In this document: positions 7,227 through 14,528 of the stretch, piece by piece
Numbering within the stretch: position 1 is the stretch's first letter
Layout of the letters: each line of letters begins with the position of its first letter
NCBI RefSeq assembly: GCF_000760935.2
Contig: NZ_CP049745.1
Coordinates: 1 to 64,000, forward strand
From: Rhodococcoides fascians A25f
Lineage (GTDB): Bacteria; Actinomycetota; Actinomycetes; Mycobacteriales; Mycobacteriaceae
Direction: 5' to 3'
Length of the DNA: 64,000 bases
Notes under the pieces: generated by a model
Seen by the model: the letters and a program-made list of their open reading frames with translations, nothing else
What the model was told of the DNA's origin: nothing
Databases searched by the model: none
Position numbers and translations under genes: made by a program

Positions 7227-8372
7227 CTAGCTTTCGCCCCGCTGCTGGTCGTCGATGACGTTGTTCGTGAGCTCGATCGTGGCGAGATAGAGCCAGAAGA
7301 TCCAGTCCAGGTAGTAGTCGGGGTAGTCGGCCTTCTGGTCTTCGGTGTGGTGGCGGATGTCGAACTTGTTGGCGATGTGAAACAGCTCGCCGGCATGAGT
7401 CTTGTCCAGAGCGTCCGCCAGTACATTCTTGCGTCGAGACTCCAGAACATCGGCGAGATCCTTGGCTGCCGAACGCTTGTCGGTGCGGGTGGCACCCCGC
7501 CGGCGGAACTGCTCTACGCCGTGCTGGACTCGATCGACGCTGGGCGTGGTCCTACTGGTGGCGGCGTCGATCAGGTCGTTGCGTGCGTCGTCCGAAGTGG
7601 CGACAAGACGGCCCTCTTCGGCACCGTCCTCGGCAAGGCGGAGCCTGACGTTGTGTCGGTCGAAAAGTTTGTTGACACGCCAGCGATAGACGGCGCGTCC
7701 GCTTGTCGAGTCGAATTGCTTTCCATGCCAACCGCATTCGTTGTAATGGTGCTCGTAGCCATCGCACGGGCGGGCCGCCGCGTCGTGTAGAACTTCGACG
7801 ACGTCGTAGAACAGATCGCGATCGTCGATCAGCACACTCGAATCGAGCGGCCATGCGAGATCTACAGTCAAGTGTTGATACAGGTACCGTTCAGGCTGAT
7901 TGCCTCGTTGATCGTCGACGCAGTCCTTGGTGAAGACACGATCGAAGTAGCAGAGGGCGTCCAGGTCGTTGACCAGGTCTAGGTAGCGGGCCACCAAGGT
8001 ATCGAACGCCGCGGGCGACTCCGCGGACGTAGTGATGCCGCGGCGTTCTCGCCAGAGCGGCCGTCTAGCTGGCGGATCCTCGTTGAGCTGGTCGGCCTGC
8101 GACATGAGGTCGCGGAGGAACATATGCCGACGTGAGAAGACATTGTCGAGAGGCTTCTCCCCCCATTCCCGGCCAAGATTCTCAGGAAGCTCATTCAGAT
8201 CGTCCAGGGGCCCGCACGTTGGAAAGTCGACGAACGCGTCACGAAGCAACAGCTTGCAGCGGTCGTCCCAATTATCCTCAGACCGTAGATTGAGCAGCTT
8301 TGCTGCCTCCTGTACGAAAAGTTTTCTCGGCCAACGCAGTTGGTAGTCAGCGTCAGCTACTCGATCGATCAT
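7227..8372 (-). CDS. HEPN/abortive-infection-like protein coupled to a resolvase gene
   Basis: A 381-residue soluble protein. The C-terminal segment (THAGELFHIANKFDIRHHTE, then YLDWIFWLYLATIEL) resembles the all-helical C-termini of uncharacterised defence-linked proteins of HEPN/Abi type, with an I-R-H-H motif and the W-x-F-W-L-Y-L-A-T-I helix. A strict HEPN R-x4-6-H motif is not obvious, so RNase activity is only inferred. Residues 1-120 (RWPRKLFVQEAAKLLNLRSE, then LLLRDAFVDFPT) may form a separate recognition domain. Its ATG overlaps the TGA of the upstream resolvase gene (ATGA), implying translational coupling and shared control. The role could be phage defence or a host factor of the element. 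Confidence 0.65.
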   Translation of the reverse strand: MIDRVADADYQLRWPRKLFVQEAAKLLNLRSEDNWDDRCKLLLRDAFVDFPTCGPLDDLNELPENLGREWGEKPLDNVFSRRHMFLRDLMSQADQLNEDPPARRPLWRERRGITTSAESPAAFDTLVARYLDLVNDLDALCYFDRVFTKDCVDDQRGNQPERYLYQHLTVDLAWPLDSSVLIDDRDLFYDVVEVLHDAAARPCDGYEHHYNECGWHGKQFDSTSGRAVYRWRVNKLFDRHNVRLRLAEDGAEEGRLVATSDDARNDLIDAATSRTTPSVDRVQHGVEQFRRRGATRTDKRSAAKDLADVLESRRKNVLADALDKTHAGELFHIANKFDIRHHTEDQKADYPDYYLDWIFWLYLATIELTNNVIDDQQRGES

Positions 8373-8971
8373 TCCGGCACTGCTCCTGATGTCGAATTAA
8401 GGGTGACCGGTTTCTGCGCAGCCTGCTCGAAGTACCGATACAGAGTGCGCCTACTGACTCCCAGCACTTCTGCGATATCTCCGATCGTCCTGCCCTGGTT
8501 ACGCATTCGGGTCGCTTCCCGCTTCTTGGTAACCGTGAGCGCGGGTGGGCGGCCGCCGACCTTCCCTCGTTCGCGGGCTGCGGCGAGGCCCGCGTGTGTG
8601 CGTTCGCGGAGAAGTTGTCGCTCGAAGCTGGCGAGTGCACCGAAGATGTGGAAGACAAGTTCCCCGCCGGCGGTGGTCGTATCGATCTGTTCGGTGACAG
8701 ATGCGAACGCCACTCCCCTGGCCTTGAGGTCTGCGATGAGCTCGATGAGGTGTGGGAGGTTTCGGCCGAGTCGGTCGAGTCGCCAGACAGTGAGCACATC
8801 ACCGGGCAGGAGGATCTCGAGCAGCTCGGTCAGCGCCGGCCTGGTGGTGGTGGATCCGCTCGCGGTGTCGGTGAAGATGCGTTCGCAGCCGAAGGCGCTC
8901 AGAGCGTCGCTCTGTAGATCGAGGTTCTGTTCGGCGGTCGAGACCCTGGCGTATCCGTATTTGTGGCCCAC
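8369..8971 (-). CDS. serine resolvase/invertase
   Basis: A 200-residue small serine recombinase. The catalytic N-terminal domain starts YARVSTAEQNLDLQSDAL with the nucleophile Ser, followed by the conserved D-x-L-T-V-W-R-L-D-R-L-G-R, F-A-S-V-T-E-Q-I-D-T-T-T-A-G-G, and F-E-R-Q-L-L-R-E-R-T. Residues ~150-190 are a helix-turn-helix (TIGDIAEVLGVSRRTLYRYF). It resolves cointegrates or multimers at the res site lying just upstream. The end of a large transposon lies 101 bases from its start codon, within or next to that res region. It is coupled to the downstream HEPN-like gene by a 4-base overlap. Confidence 0.93.
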   Translation of the reverse strand: MGHKYGYARVSTAEQNLDLQSDALSAFGCERIFTDTASGSTTTRPALTELLEILLPGDVLTVWRLDRLGRNLPHLIELIADLKARGVAFASVTEQIDTTTAGGELVFHIFGALASFERQLLRERTHAGLAAARERGKVGGRPPALTVTKKREATRMRNQGRTIGDIAEVLGVSRRTLYRYFEQAAQKPVTLNSTSGAVPE

Positions 8972-8984
8972 AATCGTCTACTGT

Positions 8985-9060
8985 GCCACAACTCATCGGT
9001 TTCGATGTTTTGACATGCAGTGGTTTAGCGCACGTTTTTGGCACTGCTCGGCGGCTGGTC
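8985..9060. promoter_or_regulatory. res-like recombination site of the 8.4-kb resolvase
   Basis: Dyads with TGTGCC/GACA-type ends occur at about 8992-9023 and 9026-9055 (outer arms GCAGTG/CACTGC). This is the layout of resolvase binding subsites just upstream of a resolvase gene. The gene promoter probably overlaps them. Confidence 0.55.
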
Positions 9061-9072
9061 GGCGGATCGGCC

Positions 9073-9119
9073 TGTCAGTTTCAGAAGACGACTGCACTAG
9101 TTCAGAAGACGACTGCACT
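9073..9119. repeat. left terminal inverted repeat with second transposase-binding repeat
   Basis: Outer TGTCAG followed by two direct copies of TTCAGAAGACGACTGCACT (9080-9098 and 9101-9119), a 21-bp period. Tn402-type ends carry several such 19-bp TniA-binding repeats. Confidence 0.9.
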
Positions 9120-9768
9120 TACCCACCACACGGGAGCGCCGGTCAGTAGCATTCATCCCGCCGAGCTACGCGTACAACCACCATATAGAACAGCTTCTGT
9201 GATCGAAAAGTCCTCGATCTACCAGTGAACATGATTGCCCTCGACACGTCGTGTGTGTTCCCTTGGAGTCTTTGACTTTGACGTAGCTCGTCACCGGTAT
9301 GTTGAGTGCGCTTGTGCGCCAGACGTTCTATGCGTTCGATTCGAAGTATCCCGATTCACTCTCGACCTACTGCAGTGGGGTTAAATTGGGTGGCGCAGTT
9401 CATGTTCGAGTGTGGTCTAGTCGACTGCGTGTCGATGCGGCGTGGCAATGAACCTCGGTTCCGAGCCTGGTGCCCGCTCTGAGTTCGACGACAATGCTGT
9501 GTTCGGCGAAATGTTCAGCGTCTTGGTGACGCCGTGTGCCACGTACCCGTGTTGAGAAGATCGCGGTGGTCGGCGGATCGGGAATACCGGGCTTGATACG
9601 CGAACACAGGTGTCCAATCCGACCCGTTGCACGGCCGGTGCCGTCGTGGCCGGTGCCGTCGTGGCCGTTAGTCGAGCTCAACAACCGGGTTCGGTTGTTG
9701 AGCTGCAGCGCTGGCACATAGACACCTCGGCCTGCTGACCGAGAATCTCGAACGTACATCGGATCTGC
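9120..9768. other. non-coding left arm of the transposon
   Basis: No gene is supported in 650 bases. It contains a two-copy 15-bp tandem repeat (about 9639-9668, CGGTGCCGTCGTGGC) and a strong hairpin at 9675-9704 with a 12-bp stem (AGCTCAACAACC/GGTTGTTGAGCT) and 6-base loop. The hairpin could insulate the fluoride operon from outside transcription. Confidence 0.5.
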
Positions 9769-9796
9769 TTGGGTCGATCCCTGGTCAGGCTATAGT
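9769..9796 (+). promoter_or_regulatory. promoter of the fluoride riboswitch/crcB operon
   Basis: TTGGGT at 9769-9774 and TATAGT at 9791-9796 with 16 bases between them. The predicted transcription start lies at the first bases of the riboswitch. Confidence 0.6.
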
Positions 9797-9803
9797 GGTG
9801 TCC

Positions 9804-9880
9804 GGCGATGGATCTCCGCCGAGACCGCCCCGTAGGGGGTTGTCTGAACCGCCCCAACCCTGGGGCTGATGGCTCCTTTC
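9804..9880 (+). ncRNA. fluoride riboswitch (crcB motif)
   Basis: The conserved crcB-motif blocks are present in order: GGCGATGG at 9804, CTCCGCC closing the first stem, AACCGCC at 9847, and GCTGATGGCTCC at 9865-9876. The variable stem between them is longer than usual. It lies directly upstream of two crcB fluoride channel genes, the classic context. Fluoride binding to this mRNA leader should switch on expression of the operon. Confidence 0.88.
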
Positions 9881-9902
9881 CCTGAGTGGAAGGAGTCTGT
9901 CC

Positions 9903-10388
9903 ATGAACGGCCATCACGACCCGAATCCGACCCTACCGGTCGATCCCGACAGTGCGCCCCCAAGCCCGCTGCATGCGCGAGCGTCCGCGATCGCCGCCGT
10001 CGGTGTCGGTGGATTGGTCGGGGCCCCGCTCCGATACCAACTCGGACTGTGGTGTTCCTCTGCCGCGAGTGGCTGGCCGGTGACGACCTTCGCTATCAAC
10101 ATCGTCGGGGCGTTCCTGCTCGGAATGCTGCTGGAGGGATTGGCTCGCCTGGGCCCGGACACAGGGTGGCGGCAGCGGGTCCGGCTGTTGGTGGGCACCG
10201 GGATGCTCGGTTCGTTCACTACCTACAGCACACTGGCCGTCGATACCGATCTGTTTCTGCGCAGCCATCAGTGGTGGGCCGCCGGCAGCTACGCGGCCGG
10301 CACCGTACTGGTGGGTCTGGTCGCCACCACCGCCGGAATCGCGATCGCCGCGCGACTGCGGACACGGCCCGCGGAGGCAACACAATGA
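9903..10388 (+). CDS. crcB: fluoride channel CrcB/Fluc, subunit 1
   Basis: A 161-residue membrane protein of the CrcB/Fluc family with four transmembrane helices. Signatures: GGLVGAPLRYQLGL in TM1, FAINIVGAFLLGML in TM2 (conserved Asn), and GMLGSFTTYSTLAVD, the G-x-x-G-x-x-T-T-F/Y-S-T Na+/fluoride-pore motif, in the third. In Gram-positive bacteria Fluc genes often come in pairs whose products can form heterodimers that export F- passively. The start is ATG 9903 with AAGGAG upstream, just after the riboswitch. Its TGA overlaps the ATG of the second crcB gene. The first ~35 residues are a hydrophilic extension. Confidence 0.93.
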   Translation: MNGHHDPNPTLPVDPDSAPPSPLHARASAIAAVGVGGLVGAPLRYQLGLWCSSAASGWPVTTFAINIVGAFLLGMLLEGLARLGPDTGWRQRVRLLVGTGMLGSFTTYSTLAVDTDLFLRSHQWWAAGSYAAGTVLVGLVATTAGIAIAARLRTRPAEATQ

Positions 10389-10750
10389 CGACACTCTGGA
10401 TCGCCTGCGCGGGCAGTGCAGGGGCGATCGTCCGTTTTGTGCTCGACGGGGCCATCAGGCACCGCCGGGCGTCGGATTTTCCCTGGGCGACAGCGATCAT
10501 CAACGTGACCGGATCACTGCTCCTCGGATTCGTCACCGGACTGATCCTTTTCCACGGACTACCCCAGGAACTTCAGCTGATCGTGGGCATCGGTTTCTGC
10601 GGCGGGTACACCACCTTCAGCACCGCCAGTTTCGAGACGGTGCGGCTGATCCAACGTCAGAAGTACATCGCTGGCGTGTTGAACGCGGTCGGCACCCTGC
10701 TGGTGACTGTCGTCGCCGGCGGTGCCGGTCTCGTCCTGGCTTCCGTATGA
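10385..10750 (+). CDS. crcB: fluoride channel CrcB/Fluc, subunit 2
   Basis: A 121-residue CrcB/Fluc protein with four membrane helices: GSAGAIVRFVLDGAI (conserved G-x-x-G-A-x-x-R), TAIINVTGSLLLGF (Asn of TM2), IGFCGGYTTFSTASFETV (pore motif TTFST), and a Gly/Val-rich final helix. It overlaps the preceding crcB by 4 bases, so the two subunits are translationally coupled, fitting dual-topology or heterodimer assembly. It shares control by the upstream fluoride riboswitch and detoxifies fluoride that enters as HF. Confidence 0.93.
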   Translation: MTTLWIACAGSAGAIVRFVLDGAIRHRRASDFPWATAIINVTGSLLLGFVTGLILFHGLPQELQLIVGIGFCGGYTTFSTASFETVRLIQRQKYIAGVLNAVGTLLVTVVAGGAGLVLASV

Positions 10751-10776
10751 GGAGAAAACAATATGAGGAGAAAACA

Positions 10777-11337
10777 ATGACCGAGGACGATCCCAGCCAC
10801 GCCTCCTGCGACGACCTAGGGGACTGGCGCGCTCCGCTACAGGTGGACGGCCCCGCCGCCTCGGTAGAACCGGTGTGCCACCTGGTCGTGGGGTTCGACC
10901 GGCACCCAGCAAGCCACGCTGCCTTGACCTACGCGATGGACCTTGCCGGTCGACTGAACGCGTTCCTGCATGTAGCGCACATCGTCGACACCGATGACCT
11001 GCCGATCGACCCGGACAGCGACGACTGGGAACAACGCATCGCCGACGCTGTCGAACAAGAGCGCCGCGAGGCATGCGCGATGCTGGCCGCCATCCCCGGG
11101 AACTGGGCGTTCTACTCGAGGCGGGGCAACCCGGCTCGACTGTTGACCACGATCGCCGACGCCAACGACGCCCTGATGATCATCATCGGTACCACCCGCG
11201 GCGGGATGATGTCACTGGTGGAGAGGGCCGTCGGCGAATCGGTGTCCGCGACACTCGCCCGCCACGCCCACCGCCCGGTCCTCCTCGTCCCCGCTACCGA
11301 TAGGCAGCATAGTGACGCAGCCCAAACACGCCGGTGA
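10777..11337 (+). CDS. universal stress protein (UspA family)
   Basis: About 186 residues. After a ~35-residue hydrophilic N-terminal extension the USP fold begins (CHLVVGFDRHPASHAALTYA). The ATP-binding G-2x-G-9x-G-(S/T) type motif near the C-terminus (IIGTTRGGMMSLVERAVGES) is close to consensus. Start ATG 10777 follows GAGGAG. A 16-bp unit covering this Shine-Dalgarno is exactly duplicated (10746-10777), so an alternative in-frame ATG exists at 10747 overlapping the crcB stop. It is probably co-transcribed with the fluoride genes. USP genes are commonly found next to Fluc genes. Confidence 0.88.
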   Translation: MTEDDPSHASCDDLGDWRAPLQVDGPAASVEPVCHLVVGFDRHPASHAALTYAMDLAGRLNAFLHVAHIVDTDDLPIDPDSDDWEQRIADAVEQERREACAMLAAIPGNWAFYSRRGNPARLLTTIADANDALMIIIGTTRGGMMSLVERAVGESVSATLARHAHRPVLLVPATDRQHSDAAQTRR

Positions 11338-11862
11338 CCCATCCGCCGCACCGGGTTCCCGCCGCGCGCTTCCAGAAAGAAATCCACCGAACCGCCACGA
11401 CCATCGATGGGGGGCGTGTCGGTTCGTTGTCGCGTTCGGGACGGTCAGCATGCTCGCGGACTTCGTCTACGAAGGTGCCCGCTCGATCACCGGCCCCCTC
11501 GCCTCGCGGGGGGCTACCGCCTTCGTCGTCGGGGTGTGGTCACCGCATCCGACGAGGTCGCAGCGCTGATGGTGCGCTCGGTCTCCGGCCCGGTGGCATA
11601 CACCAAGCCGCCGCTTCTGGGCGTCGACGTTTCCGGTTACGCCCACCCCGTCATCGCCGTGCACTTCCTCTGGATCGCCGGCGCACTGGCGCGTCTGCGT
11701 TCTCGTGATCGACGAACGGAGCGGCAAAGCCATCCGTTCCCCAGCCGAAAACCGATCTGCTCTACGACATTCGATTCCCGCGTCGCTCACCGTCGTTCCC
11801 GCAATCCAGGTCATCGCAGTGGCCGCCCTACTCGCCACCGGTCGTCGCCGCACCTGGCACCC
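11312..11862 (+). pseudogene. decayed MFS transporter
   Basis: Remnants of a major facilitator gene appear successively in different frames. FGTVSMLADFVYEGARSITG is in frame from GTG 11312, then VVTASDEVAALMVRSVSGPV in the next frame, then LVIDERSGKAIRSPAE in a third, ending around VVPAIQVIAVAALLATGRR. Intact relatives are about 400 residues, whereas only ~180 codons remain with at least two frameshifts and an internal deletion. It lies between the stress protein and the PAP2 gene and overlaps the end of the former. It was probably once part of the fluoride operon. Confidence 0.7.
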
Positions 11863-11902
11863 CACCGTCCATCCCACGCAACCCAACCAAGGAAAGTCAC
11901 CT

Positions 11903-12583
11903 ATGTTTCCTGCTCGTCCGTGGATTCGGCCGTTTGCCGCCGCTCTGCTCGCATTTGCCGCACTGCTCGCCGCCGGCACTCTCGCCTCCACCACTGCTGT
12001 GACAGAGGCGGGTCTGCGGTTCCACGACCGTATCGCCCTTCATCGCGCCGGCTGGGCCACTGCCCTCGCCGAATTTGTCACGGACTGCGCACAACCGGTC
12101 GTCGGAATCGTGGTGGCGATCGGTATCGCCGCATGGCTCACGTGGAGAGGCCGACGGGTCGACGCGGCATGGGCCCTGGCAGTGATGGCATCTACCCTCG
12201 TCGTGTCGACAATCGCGAAATACAGCATCCGCGAACCCCGTCCCCCGCAACGGTTCTGGCTGATTCCTCCCGACACCGTGTGGTCGTTCCCGTCTGGACA
12301 TACAGCGGTGGCTGCGGCCATGATCGGGCTTGTGGTCCTGCTCACCGCTCGGGCGCACGTAATTGTCCGGCGGTTGGCCCGCACGACATCAGTGCTGTTC
12401 GCGCTCGCCGTCGCTGCCTCCCGGCTGTACCTCGGCGTACATTTCCCGCTCGACGTCGCCGCGAGCATTCTTGCCGCCAGCACTGCGCTCCTCGCACTGT
12501 GGACCATGTGGTCGATCCCTCCGGTCCGACACTGGGTCAATGTCCGGCTCGGACCGACCCCTCAGGCAGCCTCACCCGACTGA
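11903..12583 (+). CDS. PAP2-family membrane phosphatase
   Basis: A 226-residue polytopic protein with the three PAP2 phosphatase motifs: KYSIREPRP (K-x6-R-P), FPSGHT (PSGH) and SRLYLGVHFPLD (S-R-x5-H). Five or six membrane helices surround them, with the active site expected on the outer side. Family members dephosphorylate lipid phosphates such as undecaprenyl or phosphatidic acid pyrophosphates. Start ATG 11903 has AAGGAAAG upstream. Longer in-frame starts belong to the decayed MFS gene. It may be read from the fluoride operon promoter. Confidence 0.88.
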   Translation: MFPARPWIRPFAAALLAFAALLAAGTLASTTAVTEAGLRFHDRIALHRAGWATALAEFVTDCAQPVVGIVVAIGIAAWLTWRGRRVDAAWALAVMASTLVVSTIAKYSIREPRPPQRFWLIPPDTVWSFPSGHTAVAAAMIGLVVLLTARAHVIVRRLARTTSVLFALAVAASRLYLGVHFPLDVAASILAASTALLALWTMWSIPPVRHWVNVRLGPTPQAASPD

Positions 12584-12840
12584 TCGCGGACCCACTCCGA
12601 CTCCGAGCACTACGTGACGGGAAGGTGAATACAAGTCCGCCGTCGACCGTCCGCGGCTGGTAGCGCAGGTGAGGATCGTTGCCCACAACTCGATACCCTC
12701 AGGTTGGTCAGCCGTTGAGAGCGTGCACGCCGACGGGGCCTTCATCTCGCTGAGAGGCGTCAGGTCTAGACGGATGAGCGCCCGGACGTCCGGGCGCGGT
12801 CTCGCTGGGAACATGGCCCGACGTTAGCCCCAGCACCTGC

Positions 12841-12890
12841 GTGGAAGGTCAAGGATTTGACCTTCCACCCGACTCGAAGGTTTATCCTCG
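12841..12890 (+). promoter_or_regulatory. MerR-type promoter/operator
   Basis: A perfect dyad GTGGAAGGTCAA/TTGACCTTCCAC spans 12841-12868. TTGACC (12857) is the -35 and TATCCT (12883) the -10, giving a 20-bp spacer characteristic of MerR-activated promoters, with ACCTTC/GAAGGT between. The transcription start would fall at or beside ATG 12896, so the mRNA may be leaderless. Confidence 0.75.
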
Positions 12891-12895
12891 TGCGC

Positions 12896-13327
12896 ATGTC
12901 CGCTCTGCGCATTTCACAGCTGTCATCGGCGACCGGCGTCCCGGCGACCACGCTACGGTTCTACGAAAGCGAGGGCCTGCTCCCGGCGGACCGTTCGGCG
13001 AACGGTTACCGCGTTTACGACGACCGCGCTCGGCAACGCTTGGCGTTCATCACCGCCGCCAAGAGCCTGAACCTGTCGCTGCCGGAGATCAAACTTCTCC
13101 TTCGTGTCTGGGAGAAAGACTCCTGCGCAGCAGTCAAAGCCGAACTCGGCCCCGCCATCGAGTCCCACATCGCGCACGCCAACGAATCGATCGCTCAATT
13201 GACCGCTCTGCGTGAGAGTTTGACCGACGCGCTGGCCCGGCTCGGGGACACACCCGACGCGCCGACGCCATGCAATCCGGACTGCACCTGGCTGATCTCA
13301 GCGAACACCGCGGTGGGCACCGCATGA
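12896..13327 (+). CDS. MerR-family metal/metalloid-type regulator
   Basis: About 143 residues. The N-terminal MerR winged helix-turn-helix (ALRISQLSSATGVPATTLRF, then YESEGLLPADRSANGYRVY) is followed by a dimerisation coiled coil (AELGPAIESHIAHANESIAQ). Candidate effector ligands are C in KDSCAAV and the C-terminal pair in PCNPDCTW. It overlaps the downstream transporter by 4 bases and should sense its substrate, probably an arsenical or a metal, and activate the operon through the promoter at 12841-12890. ATG 12896 fits the predicted leaderless transcript, and GTG 12890 is an alternative. Confidence 0.88.
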   Translation: MSALRISQLSSATGVPATTLRFYESEGLLPADRSANGYRVYDDRARQRLAFITAAKSLNLSLPEIKLLLRVWEKDSCAAVKAELGPAIESHIAHANESIAQLTALRESLTDALARLGDTPDAPTPCNPDCTWLISANTAVGTA

Positions 13328-14358
13328 ACATATCGAGCACCACCTCGGTGGTGGCGTGGCTGGAGAAGTTCCAGATCCCGCTCTACCTGCTGGCCCTGCT
13401 CATCGGTGGCGGTGTCGGTTTGGGTGCGCCGTCGTCGGCGCATGCGTTCGAGATTGCTATCAATCCGGTACTGATCGTGTTGCTCTACGCTACGTTCCTC
13501 GCGGTTCCGTTCTCCGCCATCGGCGCATCGCTGCGCGACGGCACATTCTTGCTCAGCGTCGTAGTACTGAATTTCGTGCTCGTTCCAATCGTCGTATTCG
13601 CTCTGACCCGGTTCGTTGCTGCTGATCAGGCGGTACTCGTCGGTGTGCTGTTGGTGTTGTTGGCTCCCTGCATCGACTACGTCATCGTCTTCAGTGGGTT
13701 GGCCGGTGCAGCGTCGGAACGGCTCCTCGCGAGCGCGCCGCTGTTGATGTTGTTGCAGATCGCGTTCCTGCCGCTCTACCTGTGGTTGTTCGTCGGGTCC
13801 GAGCTGGTGGAGATCATCGACATTGCACCGTTCGTCGAAGCGTTCGTGCTGTTGATCGTTGTTCCTCTGGTGTTGGCGGCCCTGACGCAAGCACTTGCGC
13901 GTCGTCGGCGTATCGGCACCCAGATCATGGATGTGATGGCCGCGGCGATGGTGCCGGTCATGATGGCCACTCTTGCCGTCGTCGTGGCGTCGCAGATCGA
14001 CGCAGTCCGCTCCGAAGGCTCCCAGCTGTTTGCCGCGGTGCCGATCTTCGTCGCGTTCCTGGTCATCATGGCGGTTGTCGGATGGGCGACGGCCAGAGTG
14101 ACCCGCCTGGACGTCCCGGACGCTCGGGCCTTGATCTTCTCCGGTGCCACCCGAAATTCGTTGGTCGTTCTGCCGCTGGCGCTCGCGCTGCCACCAGCAC
14201 TGTCTCTTGCTGCCGTGGTCGTGGTGACGCAGACACTGGTGGAGCTGATCGGAATGGTCGCCTACGTCCGACTCATCCCCTGCCTTGTCCCAGCTCACGC
14301 TGCGAGAGCACCGGTGAAGTTCGAAACAACTCGCACGAACCAAGGCAATCCTGGGTGA
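13324..14358 (+). CDS. ACR3/BASS-type transporter (arsenic resistance-like)
   Basis: A 344-residue integral membrane protein with about ten helices of the bile acid:sodium symporter/ACR3 superfamily. The motif LLAPCIDYVIVFSGLAG resembles the ACR3 segment containing the essential membrane Cys. FSGATRNSLVVLPLALALP matches the second conserved repeat (S-G-A-T-R-N-S). ACR3 proteins export arsenite using proton motive force. Substrate specificity is inferred from the motif and MerR linkage, not proven. Its ATG overlaps the MerR stop (ATGA), so the pair is one operon. Confidence 0.82.
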   Translation: MNISSTTSVVAWLEKFQIPLYLLALLIGGGVGLGAPSSAHAFEIAINPVLIVLLYATFLAVPFSAIGASLRDGTFLLSVVVLNFVLVPIVVFALTRFVAADQAVLVGVLLVLLAPCIDYVIVFSGLAGAASERLLASAPLLMLLQIAFLPLYLWLFVGSELVEIIDIAPFVEAFVLLIVVPLVLAALTQALARRRRIGTQIMDVMAAAMVPVMMATLAVVVASQIDAVRSEGSQLFAAVPIFVAFLVIMAVVGWATARVTRLDVPDARALIFSGATRNSLVVLPLALALPPALSLAAVVVVTQTLVELIGMVAYVRLIPCLVPAHAARAPVKFETTRTNQGNPG

Positions 14359-14528
14359 CGAGAACTGGATAAAAGCAGGTGGCGTCAGTGAGGGTGAACG
14401 AACCACGGGATCCAGTGCCGCGACCCCGTTCCACTTCCCGCGAGCATTGAGCATCGAATGGGGACTTTTCCGGCAAACGCGCCTGTGGGCTCCGCGCCCG
14501 CTACGACTGCAGTCTCTACGCTGGCACC

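Noticed and set aside
11407..12663. 418-codon + strand frame
   Set aside because: It overlaps the intact PAP2 gene in another frame. Only its first part contains a piece of the decayed MFS gene.
12572..12814. 80-codon minus-strand frame between PAP2 and MerR
   Set aside because: Partly protein-like, but it overlaps the PAP2 3' end, has no ribosome-binding site and cannot be tied to a family.
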